The position numbers and the translations under genes were made by a program. Source: Patescibacteria group bacterium (GTDB lineage Bacteria > Patescibacteriota > Patescibacteriia > Magasanikbacterales > GWA2-37-8). Taken from it: 58,241 nucleotides of DNA. Below the pieces are notes generated by a model. The model did not search any database. It saw only the letters and a program-made list of their open reading frames with translations, and was not told the DNA's origin. This document shows positions 9,113 through 20,949 of the stretch, one piece after another (the stretch's first letter is position 1; every line of letters begins with the position of its first letter). Where the stretch lies: the NCBI GenBank assembly GCA_028688375.1, contig JAQTYG010000005.1:1-58241 (forward strand), given 5' to 3'.

Positions 9113-10378
9113 TTTTACAAATTCCGCGAAGCGGTCTTCCAAAATCGCTTGGCGCGCTTCACGCATGAGATTGAGCATGAAGTGAATGTTGTGAATGGAA
9201 GCGAGGCGCTGGCCGGTCATTTCCTGCGCGGCGAATAAATGGTGGAGGTAGGCGCGGGTGTATTTGGCGCAGACCTCGCAGTCGCAATTTTTATCAATCG
9301 GTCCGGTGTCTTTGGCAAACGGAGCGTTGTTGATGTTTATTCGAGACTCCCCCTCGGTCCCCCTCTTCATAAGAGGGGGAAGCGCGTCCCCCTCCTTTTT
9401 AAAGGGAGGGGTTAGGGGAGAGTCCGTATTTACAAACAGCATGCCGTGGCGGGCGAGGCGGGTCGGGGCAACGCAGTCAAACATATCCGCGCCCATGCCG
9501 ACGACTTTCAATAAATCACTTGGCGCGAGGCCGACGCCCATGGTGTAGCGCGGTTTGTCTTTGGGCAAAATCGGCTTCAGCCAATTCATAATATTGCCGG
9601 TCGCTTCCATATTATAGCCAATTGACTCTCCGCCGATGGCAATGCCGTCAAAATCGAGCGAAGAAATATACCGGCCGGATTCTTCGCGCAGGTCTTGGTG
9701 ATTCGCGCCTTGGATTATGCCAAAAAGAAATTGTTTAGACTCCCCCTTAGTCCCCCTCTTCGTAAGAGGGGGAAGCGCCACCCCTCTCTTATCAAGAGAG
9801 GGGTTGGGGGAGAGTCGTCGGTGTTCCGCCAAACACCGCTCCGCCCAGCGGTGCGTCCGCTCCATTGCTTCTTTGGTGTATTCATACGGCGCGGTATCGG
9901 GTGTGCATTCGTCAAAGGCCATAATAATATCGGCGCCGAGTTTTTTCTGGATTTGAATGGCGACCTCCGGAGTGAAACGATGAGTGGCGCCGTCCAAATG
10001 AGACCGGAAAGTTACGCCATCTTCATCAATATCAACCAAACCGCCTTGTCCATTTTCTTCTTTCTGCGCGCCCAAACTAAAAACCTGAAATCCGCCGGAG
10101 TCGGTGAGAATCGGCCAGTTCCAGTTCATAAATTTATGTAATCCACCGAGCTCGGCAATCAGGTCCTCGCCCGGACGCAAATGCAAGTGATAGGTGTTGC
10201 CTAGAATTATCGGCGCGTCCAGTTTTTCCAAATCGGTTTGGTCCAGACCCTTCACCGTCGCCTGCGTTCCGACTGGCATAAAACAAGGCGTTGGGATGTC
10301 GCCGTGGTCGGTATGCATAATGCCGGCGCGCGCGCCGGTGTTTTTGTCTTCGTGAATCAGCTCAAAGAATTGTTTCAT
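9110..10378 (-). CDS. tgt: queuine/preQ1 tRNA-guanine transglycosylase with two inserted repeat-encoded segments
   Basis: MPVGTQATVKGL, LTDSGGFQVFSLG, FGIIQGA, IGGESIGYN, CDCEVCAKYTRAYLHHL. Confidence 0.97.
   Translation of the reverse strand: MKQFFELIHEDKNTGARAGIMHTDHGDIPTPCFMPVGTQATVKGLDQTDLEKLDAPIILGNTYHLHLRPGEDLIAELGGLHKFMNWNWPILTDSGGFQVFSLGAQKEENGQGGLVDIDEDGVTFRSHLDGATHRFTPEVAIQIQKKLGADIIMAFDECTPDTAPYEYTKEAMERTHRWAERCLAEHRRLSPNPSLDKRGVALPPLTKRGTKGESKQFLFGIIQGANHQDLREESGRYISSLDFDGIAIGGESIGYNMEATGNIMNWLKPILPKDKPRYTMGVGLAPSDLLKVVGMGADMFDCVAPTRLARHGMLFVNTDSPLTPPFKKEGDALPPLMKRGTEGESRININNAPFAKDTGPIDKNCDCEVCAKYTRAYLHHLFAAQEMTGQRLASIHNIHFMLNLMREARQAILEDRFAEFVK
9345..9424. repeat. ~80-bp palindromic element, copy 1, in frame inside tgt
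   Basis: GACTCCCCCT...AGGGGAGAGTC imperfect terminal inverted repeats with two internal hairpins (CCCCCTCTT-cat-AAGAGGGGG; CCCTCC...GGGAGGG). Confidence 0.9.
9738..9816. repeat. ~80-bp palindromic element, copy 2, in frame inside tgt
   Basis: GACTCCCCCTTAGTCCCCCTCTTCGTAAGAGGGGGAAGCGCCACCCCTCTCTTATCAAGAGAGGGGTTGGGGGAGAGTC. Confidence 0.9.
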
Positions 10379-10537
10379 ATAGGGGCATATATACCATCTT
10401 TTGACCAATAAATCAATTCTTGTTAAGATATGGGCTGATGAGTGGAGTTTTGATTTGACTCTTTTCAATTTTTTTAAAAAGAAGAACGCGCCACCCGAGG
10501 AATCTCGAATGGCGCGTGATGAGCTGACAGCGGGTCG

Positions 10538-10834
10538 TTAGACCACCTTCTGAACCTGCATTTCTGAGACGATCTGGTTTGCCTTCTCCCGCCCGACGAG
10601 ACCTACTGCTCTGCGGTAACCATCCTCGCCATCAAACTCGATGAGCTGCTTCGCGAGTTCGTGATCGGATAGCTCCTTTATCGATTCGGCGGGACGCGGT
10701 GGAAGCTCCTGTTTGGGGTGACCCTGCGCCGAGATGCTCTGGACGAGACGATCGATTTCGTCTGCTTCAGCGAGATGTCTGGCATCGTGGTCGCAGTTGG
10801 TTCTTCCGCATTTTGGGCATCGAATCTTGCTCAT
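10538..10834 (-). CDS. orphan hypothetical protein with N-terminal CPxCG zinc-knuckle-like motif
   Basis: MSKIRCPKCGRTNCDHDARH; SD AAAAGGAGGCGCGATATG. Confidence 0.75.
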   Translation of the reverse strand: MSKIRCPKCGRTNCDHDARHLAEADEIDRLVQSISAQGHPKQELPPRPAESIKELSDHELAKQLIEFDGEDGYRRAVGLVGREKANQIVSEMQVQKVV

Positions 10835-10870
10835 ATCGCGCCTCCTTTTGTTGTTTATTCGCGACTTTAT

Positions 10871-10900
10871 TTTATATCATGAGCGTACTTCGCCTGTCAA
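10871..10900 (-). promoter_or_regulatory. promoter TTGACA-18-TATAAA
   Basis: Minus strand TTGACAGGCGAAGTACGCTCATGATATAAA. Confidence 0.65.
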
Positions 10901-10959
10901 GTATCGGAGGACGGAAAAATTTAAAAGAGCTCATGAATTAAGGTAATTATCTGTTCAAC

Positions 10960-13053
<2,094 letters not shown>

Positions 13054-13066
13054 TTTATCCAAAAAT

Positions 13067-13084
13067 ATGCTATAATTATAGCAT
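13067..13084. promoter_or_regulatory. 18-bp perfect palindrome on the -10 box of the toxin-antitoxin operon
   Basis: ATGCTATAATTATAGCAT, containing TATAAT, 11 bp upstream of the first ATG at 13096. Confidence 0.7.
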
Positions 13085-13095
13085 TGAAGTGTATT

Positions 13096-13368
13096 ATGAC
13101 CCTTAAATCATTCGTCAAAACCAAACAATTTTTGTTTTGGGACGCAAAAGACCCGGCTCGCTTATCCGCGCCGGCTGTTTTACAGTCGGTTTTGAATTTT
13201 GGTGATTTTGATGACGTGAAAAAGGTTTGTCAAATCATCGGGCGCGAAAAAGCGGCCGAGATTTTTAATAAACAAATCAAAAGCAAACGTTCAAATTACC
13301 GGCCGGAAATAAAAAATTATTTTCAATTATATTTCAAAAAATATGCGCGCGGAAATTCTGTCCGCTAA
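13096..13368 (+). CDS. DUF6922-like small protein, putative antitoxin
   Basis: FLFWDAKDPARLSAPAVLQSVLNFGDFDDVKKVCQIIGREKAAEIF; directly upstream of and overlapping an AbiEii-type gene. Confidence 0.7.
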   Translation: MTLKSFVKTKQFLFWDAKDPARLSAPAVLQSVLNFGDFDDVKKVCQIIGREKAAEIFNKQIKSKRSNYRPEIKNYFQLYFKKYARGNSVR

Positions 13369-13954
13369 ACAGACAAAATTATTGCCGTTGTTGCCGGAAG
13401 CAGCCAAGGATTTCGGCTTGGTTGGCGGAACGGCAATCGCCCTTCACCTCGGCCACCGCCAATCGGTGGATTTTGATTTTTTTACCAACAAAAAATTCAG
13501 TAATGCCGCCGTACAAAAAAAGATTTTGCGGACAAAGACCATTGACCATGTTTATGTTGACCAAAAAGACGAATATACGATTTTGGTCGGCGGAGTCAAA
13601 TTGACTTTTTTATTTTTTCCGTTCAAATTAAATTTCACGGAAAAATTCGGCCGATTTTTTAAAGTCGCCGATTTGCTGACTTTGGCGGCGCTCAAGGCCT
13701 ACGCGCTCGGCCGCCGCGCCAAATGGAAGGATTATGTGGATTTATATTTTATTTTTAAAAATCATTTTTCCATCGCCAAGGTGGCGGATAGAGCCCGTAA
13801 AATTTTTGGTGAAAATTTCAATGAAAAGATTTTTCGCGCTCAACTAAGCTATTTTAAAGAAATTGATTATTCAGAGGAAGTGAATTATTCGGCGGGTTTT
13901 GCCGTGAGCGATAAAAAAATTAGAGAGGAGTTGAAACGCGTTAGTTTGTCGTAA
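13343..13954 (+). CDS. AbiEii/AbiGii-type nucleotidyltransferase, putative toxin
   Basis: FGLVGGTAIALHLGHRQSVDFDFFT signature. Confidence 0.85.
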   Translation: MRAEILSAKQTKLLPLLPEAAKDFGLVGGTAIALHLGHRQSVDFDFFTNKKFSNAAVQKKILRTKTIDHVYVDQKDEYTILVGGVKLTFLFFPFKLNFTEKFGRFFKVADLLTLAALKAYALGRRAKWKDYVDLYFIFKNHFSIAKVADRARKIFGENFNEKIFRAQLSYFKEIDYSEEVNYSAGFAVSDKKIREELKRVSLS

Positions 13955-14054
13955 GAGACGTTTTTACGGGATATCGAAAATTTATAAATAAAAAAGCCCT
14001 GGAATATGGGTTTTTTTGATTTCAAAAATGGCTAAGATGAGCCAAGAAATATCC

Positions 14055-14083
14055 TTGACAAAAGGGCTAAAATATGCTAAATT
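14055..14083 (+). promoter_or_regulatory. promoter TTGACA-17-TAAATT with TGC extension
   Basis: TTGACAAAAGGGCTAAAATATGCTAAATT. Confidence 0.75.
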
Positions 14084-14136
14084 AATACGTCAAGCAATCT
14101 GTTCTTTCGTAAAACAACGCAAAAAGGAGGGCGATC

Positions 14137-14643
14137 ATGGGAGACGTCATCATAACCGAAGAGTGCTTCCAGGAACTTCAAGCTATCGCAAAAACGCCAG
14201 AGACTGAACTGTTTCCGTCCGCGCTTCTTGCCACCGACCTCATTCCAGAAGGCTGGAAGGTGGTGGAGGATGTGGCCCCGTCCGATTTCGACGTCAGCAA
14301 GCTGGTGCCGATCAATTTCATCAAAAATAGTGACAAGATCTGCAGCTATGGGATCTCCGGCGAGTTGCTGCGCAAGCGCGCCGTCAAATCGGGAAGCAAT
14401 CTCGGATTGGCCGACGGCAAGCGTATCCTGGCCGAGCCGGACAAGCTGTCCGCGGAATTCAGGTATTACATTGTTCCGCTCCCCGGCACGGTTCTGCAAG
14501 ACAAGTTCGGCCGGCTTCACATTGCCGTTCTCTTCGCCGCGATGGACGGAGAAGAAGAGCCCTTTGTGCTGGGCTTCGACGCGCTCGACAAAGACCAGGG
14601 CTGGCGCGACGACGCCTTCCGCCTCGCGGGCATCAGACCGTAG
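14137..14643 (+). CDS. orphan hypothetical protein (168 aa) with strong SD
   Basis: SD AAAAGGAGGGCGATCATG, own promoter and terminator. Confidence 0.75.
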   Translation: MGDVIITEECFQELQAIAKTPETELFPSALLATDLIPEGWKVVEDVAPSDFDVSKLVPINFIKNSDKICSYGISGELLRKRAVKSGSNLGLADGKRILAEPDKLSAEFRYYIVPLPGTVLQDKFGRLHIAVLFAAMDGEEEPFVLGFDALDKDQGWRDDAFRLAGIRP

Positions 14644-14724
14644 TCCATCCGTTCTTTCCTGCCTCTTCCGCCTCATCGGCGGACAAGTCGGCAGGCCCGC
14701 CTCCGCCCGTCCTGGGCAAACCGA

Positions 14725-14757
14725 CCTCGCACCAAAAGTGCGGGGTTTTTCTTTTTT
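14725..14757 (+). terminator. intrinsic terminator
   Basis: CCTCGCAC-caaaa-GTGCGGGG-TTTTTCTTTTTT. Confidence 0.8.
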
Positions 14758-14822
14758 AAAAGGAATAAGGAATAAAAAATGCCGAAGGGATTCTTCGCTC
14801 CGCTCAGAATGACAAAAGGGGC

Positions 14823-14851
14823 TTGACACCTTTTCGTATATAATGTATTAT
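14823..14851 (+). promoter_or_regulatory. promoter TTGACA-17-TATTAT for rpsL operon
   Basis: TTGACACCTTTTCGTATATAATGTATTAT. Confidence 0.75.
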
Positions 14852-14909
14852 ATTTTCCGAACGTTAAATTTCGTTTTGGCCCATCTAACCAAAGCGGAAG
14901 CTAAACCTT

Positions 14910-14951
14910 TAGCAAAAATCGTGGCTGATTTTCACAAAGGTCAGCTTTTTT
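14910..14951 (+). promoter_or_regulatory. leader hairpin plus terminator-like attenuator upstream of rpsL
   Basis: GCTAAA-cc-TTTAGC hairpin followed by GCTGA...TCAGC-TTTTTT. Confidence 0.55.
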
Positions 14952-15154
14952 GTTAGCGACGAGACGAAAAATAGATCCTTCTCCGCCGACTGGCGGATCA
15001 GGATGACAGGGCGACGCCGGAGGGATTCCTCGGCTTTGTCCCGCTCAGCGGGACTTCGCTCGGAATGACAGATGACTGGATTCCCTCCGCCAGCTGGCGG
15101 ATTCGCGGGAATGACAAATTGTTAATCGTTAGTTGTTAATTGTTAATTGATATT

Positions 15155-15583
15155 ATGCCTACCATCAACCAAGTGTTGCGGAAAGGACGCAAAGACAAGG
15201 TCACCAAAAGCAAGACCCCGGCTTTGCAGTTCATGACCGACAACCTGCACCGCAAGAGAACCGTGCTCGCTAAGGGTTCGGCTTTCAAGCGCGGCGTGTG
15301 CACCAAGGTGTACACCACCACACCGAAGAAACCGAACTCGGCTCTTCGTAAAGTAGCCAAAGTCCGTTTGTCGAACGGCATGGAAGTTATCGCCTATATT
15401 CCGGGCGAAGGACACAATCTTCAGGAACACTCCATCGTGCTTCTGCGCGGCGGTCGTGTGAAAGATCTCCCGGGCGTGCGCTATCACATTGTGCGCGGAG
15501 TTTATGATACCCAAGGAATAGAATCCCGCCGGCGCGGTCGAAGCGTTTACGGCACCAAGCGTCCGAAAGCGAAGAAAGCGTAA
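15155..15583 (+). CDS. rpsL: 30S ribosomal protein S12
   Basis: [13 protein letters not shown]...[21 protein letters not shown]...[12 protein letters not shown]. Confidence 0.98.
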   Translation: MPTINQVLRKGRKDKVTKSKTPALQFMTDNLHRKRTVLAKGSAFKRGVCTKVYTTTPKKPNSALRKVAKVRLSNGMEVIAYIPGEGHNLQEHSIVLLRGGRVKDLPGVRYHIVRGVYDTQGIESRRRGRSVYGTKRPKAKKA

Positions 15584-15585
15584 GA

Positions 15586-15616
15586 CAGTTCACAGTTCTC
15601 AGTTCGCAGTTCACAG
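15586..15616. repeat. heptad spacer repeat
   Basis: CAGTTCACAGTTCTCAGTTCGCAGTTCACAG. Confidence 0.85.
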
Positions 15617-15680
15617 CTGGACATACGAACACGAACTGGCGAATTGCTCACATTGATAATTGCTAATTGTTAATTGATAT

Positions 15681-16157
<477 letters not shown>

Positions 16158-16196
16158 ATTAAAAATTGAAAAATTAAAAATTAAAAATTTTTATTT

Positions 16197-18272
16197 ATGC
16201 CTCGTGAATATCCATTGGATAAAACAAGAAATATCGGCATCATGGCTCACATCGATGCCGGCAAAACCACCATCTCCGAGCGCGTGCTTTTCTATACCGG
16301 CAAGAAACACAAAATCGGCGAAGTGCATGAAGGCGCGGCCGAGATGGATTGGATGGAACAGGAAAAAGAGCGCGGAATTACCATTACTTCCGCCGCGACC
16401 ACCTGTTTTTGGAAGGGTCACCGCATGAACTTGATTGATACTCCCGGCCACGTGGACTTTACCGTGGAAGTGGAGCGCTCGCTTCGCGTGCTCGATGGCG
16501 CCGTGGCCGTGTTTGACGGCTCACAGGGCGTGGAGCCGCAATCGGAAACCGTCTGGCATCAGGCGACCAAGTACAACGTCCCGCGCATCGCTTTCGTGAA
16601 TAAAATGGACAAGATGGGCGCGGATTTTTACATGAGTTTGACCTCCATTCAGGAACGGTTGTCCAAAAACGCCGTGGCCATTCAATTGCCGATCGGCGCC
16701 GAAGGCACCTTCTCCGGCATTATTGATTTGATTGAAAACAAGGCTTTTAAATTCGAAGGCAAGAACGGCGAGAATGTTATTGAAATTCCCATTCCGGATG
16801 ATATGGTGGAAAAAACGAAACAATTCCGCAATACCATGCTGGAAAAAGTGGCTGAAGCCGATGATAATTCCATGACCCGATTTTTGAACGGCGAAACCAT
16901 GTCCATCGACGAAGTGAGAAAAAATATTCGCGCCATGATTTTGCGTGGCGACATTTTTCCGGTGATGTGCGGTTCGGCTTTGTCCAACATGGGCGTTCAG
17001 CTGATGCTTGACGCCGTGGTTTGGTATTTGCCGGCGCCGACCGATTTGCCGCCGATTAAAGGCGTGGACGTGGATACCGGCGCGGAAATGACCAGACAAG
17101 CCGATGACAACGAACATTTCTCCGCTTTGGCTTTCAAAGTGGCCACCGATCCGTTTGTCGGCCGTTTGATTTTCTTCCGCGTGTATTCCGGCAAAGTCAG
17201 CGCCGGTTCCTATATATATAATTCTTCCAAAGGCGAGAAAGAGCGCGTTGGGCGCATCGTCCGCATGCACGCCAACCACCGTGAAGATGTGGATGAAGTT
17301 TACGCGGGTGAAATCGCCGCCGCCATTGGTTTGAAATCCACTATTACCGGTGATACTTTGTGCGACGAAGACCATCAGATTGTGTTAGAAAAAATCGTCT
17401 TCCCGGAACCGGTTATCTCCATCGCCATTGAACCGAAAACTAAAGCCGACCAGGAAAGAATCGGCATGGCTATGCAGAAATTGGCGGAGGAAGACCCGAC
17501 TTTCAAAGTGCACACCGATGAAGAAACTTTGCAGACCATTATTTCCGGCATGGGCGAATTGCACCTGGATATTATCGTGGACCGCATGAAGCGCGAGTTC
17601 AAAGTGGAAGCCAATGTCGGCAATCCGCAAGTCGCCTACAAAGAAACCATCCGCACCTCGGCCGAGGCCGAAGGCAAGTACATCAAGCAATCGGGCGGCC
17701 GCGGCCAATACGGCCATTGCTGGCTGCGCGTGGAGCCGGTGGAAGCGGGCAAAGGCTTTGCCTTTATTGACGAAATAAAAGGCGGCGTTATTCCGCGCGA
17801 ATACTTGCCGGCGATTGAAAAAGGCGTGAAGGAAGCGCTCACCCGCGGTATTCAGGCCGGTTATCCGGTGGTGGATATTCAGGTGACTTGCTACGATGGT
17901 TCATACCACGAAGTTGACTCATCCGAAGCGGCCTTCAAAATGGCCGGTTCCATGGCGTTTCAAACCGCTTGTCGCAAGGCCAATCCGGTGATTATGGAGC
18001 CGATTATGAAAGTGGAAGTGCTGACTCCGGAACAGTTTATGGGTGATGTGATTGGCGACTTGAACTCCAAGCGCGGACAGGTGGAAGAAATGTTTGACCG
18101 CAGCCAGATGAAAGTGGTGAAAGCGAAAGTGCCGTTGGCCAGCATGTTCGGTTATGTCACTTCTCTGCGCAACATGTCGCAGGGCCGGGCCAGTTCCACC
18201 ATGGAATTTTCCCACTATGCCGACGTGCCGAATAACGTCGCCCAGCAGATAGTCGAAGGAAAGAAAAAGTAG
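16197..18272 (+). CDS. fusA: elongation factor G
   Basis: [22 protein letters not shown]. Confidence 0.98.
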   Translation: MPREYPLDKTRNIGIMAHIDAGKTTISERVLFYTGKKHKIGEVHEGAAEMDWMEQEKERGITITSAATTCFWKGHRMNLIDTPGHVDFTVEVERSLRVLDGAVAVFDGSQGVEPQSETVWHQATKYNVPRIAFVNKMDKMGADFYMSLTSIQERLSKNAVAIQLPIGAEGTFSGIIDLIENKAFKFEGKNGENVIEIPIPDDMVEKTKQFRNTMLEKVAEADDNSMTRFLNGETMSIDEVRKNIRAMILRGDIFPVMCGSALSNMGVQLMLDAVVWYLPAPTDLPPIKGVDVDTGAEMTRQADDNEHFSALAFKVATDPFVGRLIFFRVYSGKVSAGSYIYNSSKGEKERVGRIVRMHANHREDVDEVYAGEIAAAIGLKSTITGDTLCDEDHQIVLEKIVFPEPVISIAIEPKTKADQERIGMAMQKLAEEDPTFKVHTDEETLQTIISGMGELHLDIIVDRMKREFKVEANVGNPQVAYKETIRTSAEAEGKYIKQSGGRGQYGHCWLRVEPVEAGKGFAFIDEIKGGVIPREYLPAIEKGVKEALTRGIQAGYPVVDIQVTCYDGSYHEVDSSEAAFKMAGSMAFQTACRKANPVIMEPIMKVEVLTPEQFMGDVIGDLNSKRGQVEEMFDRSQMKVVKAKVPLASMFGYVTSLRNMSQGRASSTMEFSHYADVPNNVAQQIVEGKKK

Positions 18273-18288
18273 CTAATTGAAAGAAATC

Positions 18289-18327
18289 AAAAACCCGTCC
18301 GCCAACTGGCGGACGGGTTTTGTTTTT
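18289..18327. terminator. intrinsic terminator after fusA
   Basis: AAAACCCGTCCGCC-aact-GGCGGACGGGTTTTGTTTTTT. Confidence 0.85.
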
Positions 18328-18333
18328 TGTATT

Positions 18334-18771
18334 TTACGCGGCTCGTTTCGTGCGTTCTATATCGCCGGGCTTGAAGCCCCCGCTCAATTTTGGGTCAAGA
18401 TCTACATCGAGCGCGCTGTCCATGGGTATTTCTGACGGCCTCTGCCACATTTCTTGGGCGGCTTTTCTGGCGCCCGAGCGTAAATTATCTCCGCCAACAC
18501 CCGCTGGCGCCGCGCCTGTTTCAATTCTTTTACTACGGTCGACCACGGCTCCGCCATAGGGATTATATTTTTCCGAATCGGTCTCCCGCATGCCGATAAT
18601 TTCCATTGGTTCAGCTTGTTGTAATTGTCTGTCCAGTTCCGCCAATCGTTGGCGCACTTTTTCCGACGGTTCTCGGTTGATATGAAATTCTCTCTCGGCT
18701 TTTGTTCCAGGGATTGTTCCTAATTTAGCGTCAGCCGGTCTTTCTCGTTTTATTAATTCCGCTTTTTGCAT
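18334..18771 (-). CDS. hypothetical protein (145 aa)
   Basis: ORF opposite to the flanking r-protein operon. Confidence 0.6.
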   Translation of the reverse strand: MQKAELIKRERPADAKLGTIPGTKAEREFHINREPSEKVRQRLAELDRQLQQAEPMEIIGMRETDSEKYNPYGGAVVDRSKRIETGAAPAGVGGDNLRSGARKAAQEMWQRPSEIPMDSALDVDLDPKLSGGFKPGDIERTKRAA

Positions 18772-18911
18772 AGGTAATTTAATTTTTAAATTATCTCCTT
18801 TTTAAAGTATATTTCTTTTTGATATTTTAGTCAAAAATTCGAGTTGACAATTTTTGAAGAACTGATAGCATAATAACAAATAATAATTCATCAATCTATC
18901 AGTTTAATGTT

Positions 18912-19517
18912 ATGAAACAAGAACAGTTCAATCGGATTATGAAAATGTCGCGCGAGACGGGCGAGCGGGTGGTGGTGGCTGATGGCGCCAGCGACGAGGT
19001 TTTTGTTTTAATGCCCCTGGATGAATACGAGAATATGGCCGGCTTGAGCGATGGCGGGTGGTTGCCGGGAAAATATGATTTCAATGGCGAGGCTTATAAA
19101 GATAGTGAAATTAATGAGGAGGAAGACGATCTCGCAGGGCCTGACGCGCCTTTTTGGGGGGATATCGGGGAGTTAAGCGAGCAGGAATTGGCCCAAAAGA
19201 TCAACCGCGACATCGCTGATTGGAAGGCGGCCCAGAAAATTAAGGACGACGAGGCCTTGGCCGAGGGTTTGGCCGAGGAAAAGGCCGGCGAGCCGGTTTT
19301 AGTCGAGGAAAATGGCGAAAAAGAGGTAGAATTAGCCAAAAAACCATTCGGCGGCATGGCTCGATTAGGGGATGTTTTGACCACGGAAAAGTACTTAAAC
19401 GGTGATTTTTCAGAGGGTAACCGCCCGGCTACCGGGCTGGTTGACGAAGTGGACTTGAGCGACGTCAAAGAAGAGGCTCCGGAAGAGGAAAAGTTCTATT
19501 TGGAGCCGGTGGAGTAA
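18912..19517 (+). CDS. hypothetical acidic protein (201 aa)
   Basis: N-terminal FVLMPLDEYENM resembles Phd/YefM-like segments; between fusA and tuf. Confidence 0.65.
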   Translation: MKQEQFNRIMKMSRETGERVVVADGASDEVFVLMPLDEYENMAGLSDGGWLPGKYDFNGEAYKDSEINEEEDDLAGPDAPFWGDIGELSEQELAQKINRDIADWKAAQKIKDDEALAEGLAEEKAGEPVLVEENGEKEVELAKKPFGGMARLGDVLTTEKYLNGDFSEGNRPATGLVDEVDLSDVKEEAPEEEKFYLEPVE

Positions 19518-19533
19518 TCCACAATCTACCCCC

Positions 19534-19562
19534 TTGCCAAATTTCAAAAACCCTGCTATAAT
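19534..19562 (+). promoter_or_regulatory. tuf promoter TTGCCA-17-TATAAT with TGC extension
   Basis: TTGCCAAATTTCAAAAACCCTGCTATAAT. Confidence 0.75.
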
Positions 19563-19569
19563 CTAACAA

Positions 19570-19685
19570 CGATAAAAAAGGCAGTTGTGCCGATTTTTAA
19601 TCGGCGACTATTTTTTATCACTATTTAAACCATTTTTTTACGGCTGGATCACAAATCTGCACCGACCACTCGGGAGCAGAGCCGT
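19570..19685 (+). promoter_or_regulatory. structured tuf leader
   Basis: Alternative hairpins GGCA/TGCC versus GCCGAT/ATCGGC, then ACGGCT...CTGC-a-CCGA-ccac-TCGG-ga-GCAG-AGCCGT. Confidence 0.55.
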
Positions 19686-19701
19686 GTAAGTGTTAAATTA
19701 T

Positions 19702-20892
19702 ATGGCTGAGTTTCTCAGAAACAAGCCACACGTTAACGTCGGCACTATCGGCCACGTTGACCACGGTAAGACCACTCTTACCGCTGCCATCTTACAGGTT
19801 TTGAGCGCTCGAGGCGGTATCGCCCAGAAAAAGGGCGTCGATGATTTGGATAAGGCCCCGGAGTCAAAAGCTCGCGGCATTACCATTTCCACCGCTCACG
19901 TTGAGTACGAAACCGACAAGCGGCATTATGCCCACGTTGACTGTCCCGGCCACGCCGATTATGTGAAGAACATGATTACCGGCGCGGCGCAAATGGACGG
20001 CGCGATTCTTGTCGTATCAGCCGCGGACGGCCCGATGCCGCAAACTCGCGAACACATCGTGCTCGCTCGCCAAGTCGGCGTGCCGTACATTGTTGTTTTC
20101 TTGAATAAAGTTGACCAGGTTTCCGATCCGGAACTGATTGACTTGGTGGAAGCCGAAATCCGCGATTTGCTTAAGAAATATGATTTCCCGGGCGACACCA
20201 CGCCGATTATCCGCGGTTCCGCTCTGCAAGCTTTGCAGAACCCGACCGACGAAGCGGCGGCCAAACCGATTGTGGAATTATTGAAAGTGCTGGATGAATA
20301 TATTCCGGAGCCGGCTCGTGAAGTTGATAAGCCGTTCCTGATGCCGGTGGAAGATGTCTTCTCGATTGAAGGCCGCGGCACCGTGGTAACCGGCCGTATT
20401 GAGCGCGGTATCGTCCACGTCAACGATGAAATTGAAATCGTTGGTTTGAATGAAGAGAAAATGAAAACCGTGGTAACCGGTATTGAAATGTTTAACAAGA
20501 GTTTGAAAGAAGGCCAGGCCGGTGATAACGCCGGTATCCTGTTGCGCGGCACCAAAAAAGAAGAGGTGGAGCGCGGTATGGTGTTGGCCAAACCGGGCAC
20601 GATTAATCCGCATACGGAATTTGAAGCCCAGGTAGTCGTGTTGACCAAAGAAGAAGGTGGCCGACACAAACCGTTTTTCAAGGGTTACAAACCGCAGTTC
20701 TACATTAGAACTACCGACGTAACCGGCGAAGTAGTCCTGCCGGAAGGCACGGAAATGGTTATGCCGGGCGATACGATTAGTTTCGTCGTGAAGTTGATTA
20801 AACCGGTAGCCATTGAGGAAAAAATGAAATTCGCCATCCGCGAAGGCGGCAAAACCGTCGGCGCCGGTGTCGTAACCAAGATTCTTAAATAA
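19702..20892 (+). CDS. tuf: elongation factor Tu
   Basis: [35 protein letters not shown]. Confidence 0.99.
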   Translation: MAEFLRNKPHVNVGTIGHVDHGKTTLTAAILQVLSARGGIAQKKGVDDLDKAPESKARGITISTAHVEYETDKRHYAHVDCPGHADYVKNMITGAAQMDGAILVVSAADGPMPQTREHIVLARQVGVPYIVVFLNKVDQVSDPELIDLVEAEIRDLLKKYDFPGDTTPIIRGSALQALQNPTDEAAAKPIVELLKVLDEYIPEPAREVDKPFLMPVEDVFSIEGRGTVVTGRIERGIVHVNDEIEIVGLNEEKMKTVVTGIEMFNKSLKEGQAGDNAGILLRGTKKEEVERGMVLAKPGTINPHTEFEAQVVVLTKEEGGRHKPFFKGYKPQFYIRTTDVTGEVVLPEGTEMVMPGDTISFVVKLIKPVAIEEKMKFAIREGGKTVGAGVVTKILK

Positions 20893-20901
20893 CCCAAGAT
20901 A

Positions 20902-20926
20902 AGGGGGCGCTTCATGCGCCCCCTTT
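20902..20926 (+). terminator. terminator-like hairpin between tuf and rpsJ
   Basis: AGGGGGCGC-ttcat-GCGCCCCCT-TTC; short T run. Confidence 0.5.
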
Positions 20927-20949
20927 CTCGTGGAATAATGTTCTTTAAC

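Larger units (their letters stand above)
14785..15118. repeat. dispersed GGATTC...GGAATGACA (HSERSEES-type) palindromic repeats
   Basis: Copies near 14788-14812, 15027-15071 and 15078-15116; related copy near 6437-6467. Confidence 0.6.

Noticed and set aside
9345-9816. tgt as a pseudogene because of the two insertions
   Set aside because: Frame is intact and all catalytic and zinc motifs are present, so it is called a functional CDS with insertions.
14077-14829. Minus ORF 250 aa (MSSPFCHSERSEES...)
   Set aside because: N-terminus is a known-type dispersed repeat translation and the rest is antisense to the SD-led gene at 14137-14643.
14842-14957. ORF MYYIFRTLNFVLAHLTKAEAKPLAKIVADFHKGQLFC in the rpsL leader
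   Set aside because: Its ATG lies within the predicted promoter -10 region, so it would not be on the transcript; kept only as an attenuator hairpin.
19641-19652. 16S rRNA 3'-end-like CGGCTGGATCAC as evidence of an rRNA gene or fragment
   Set aside because: No flanking 16S helix sequence and no anti-SD; it lies in the tuf 5' UTR, so it is reported only as a leader motif.
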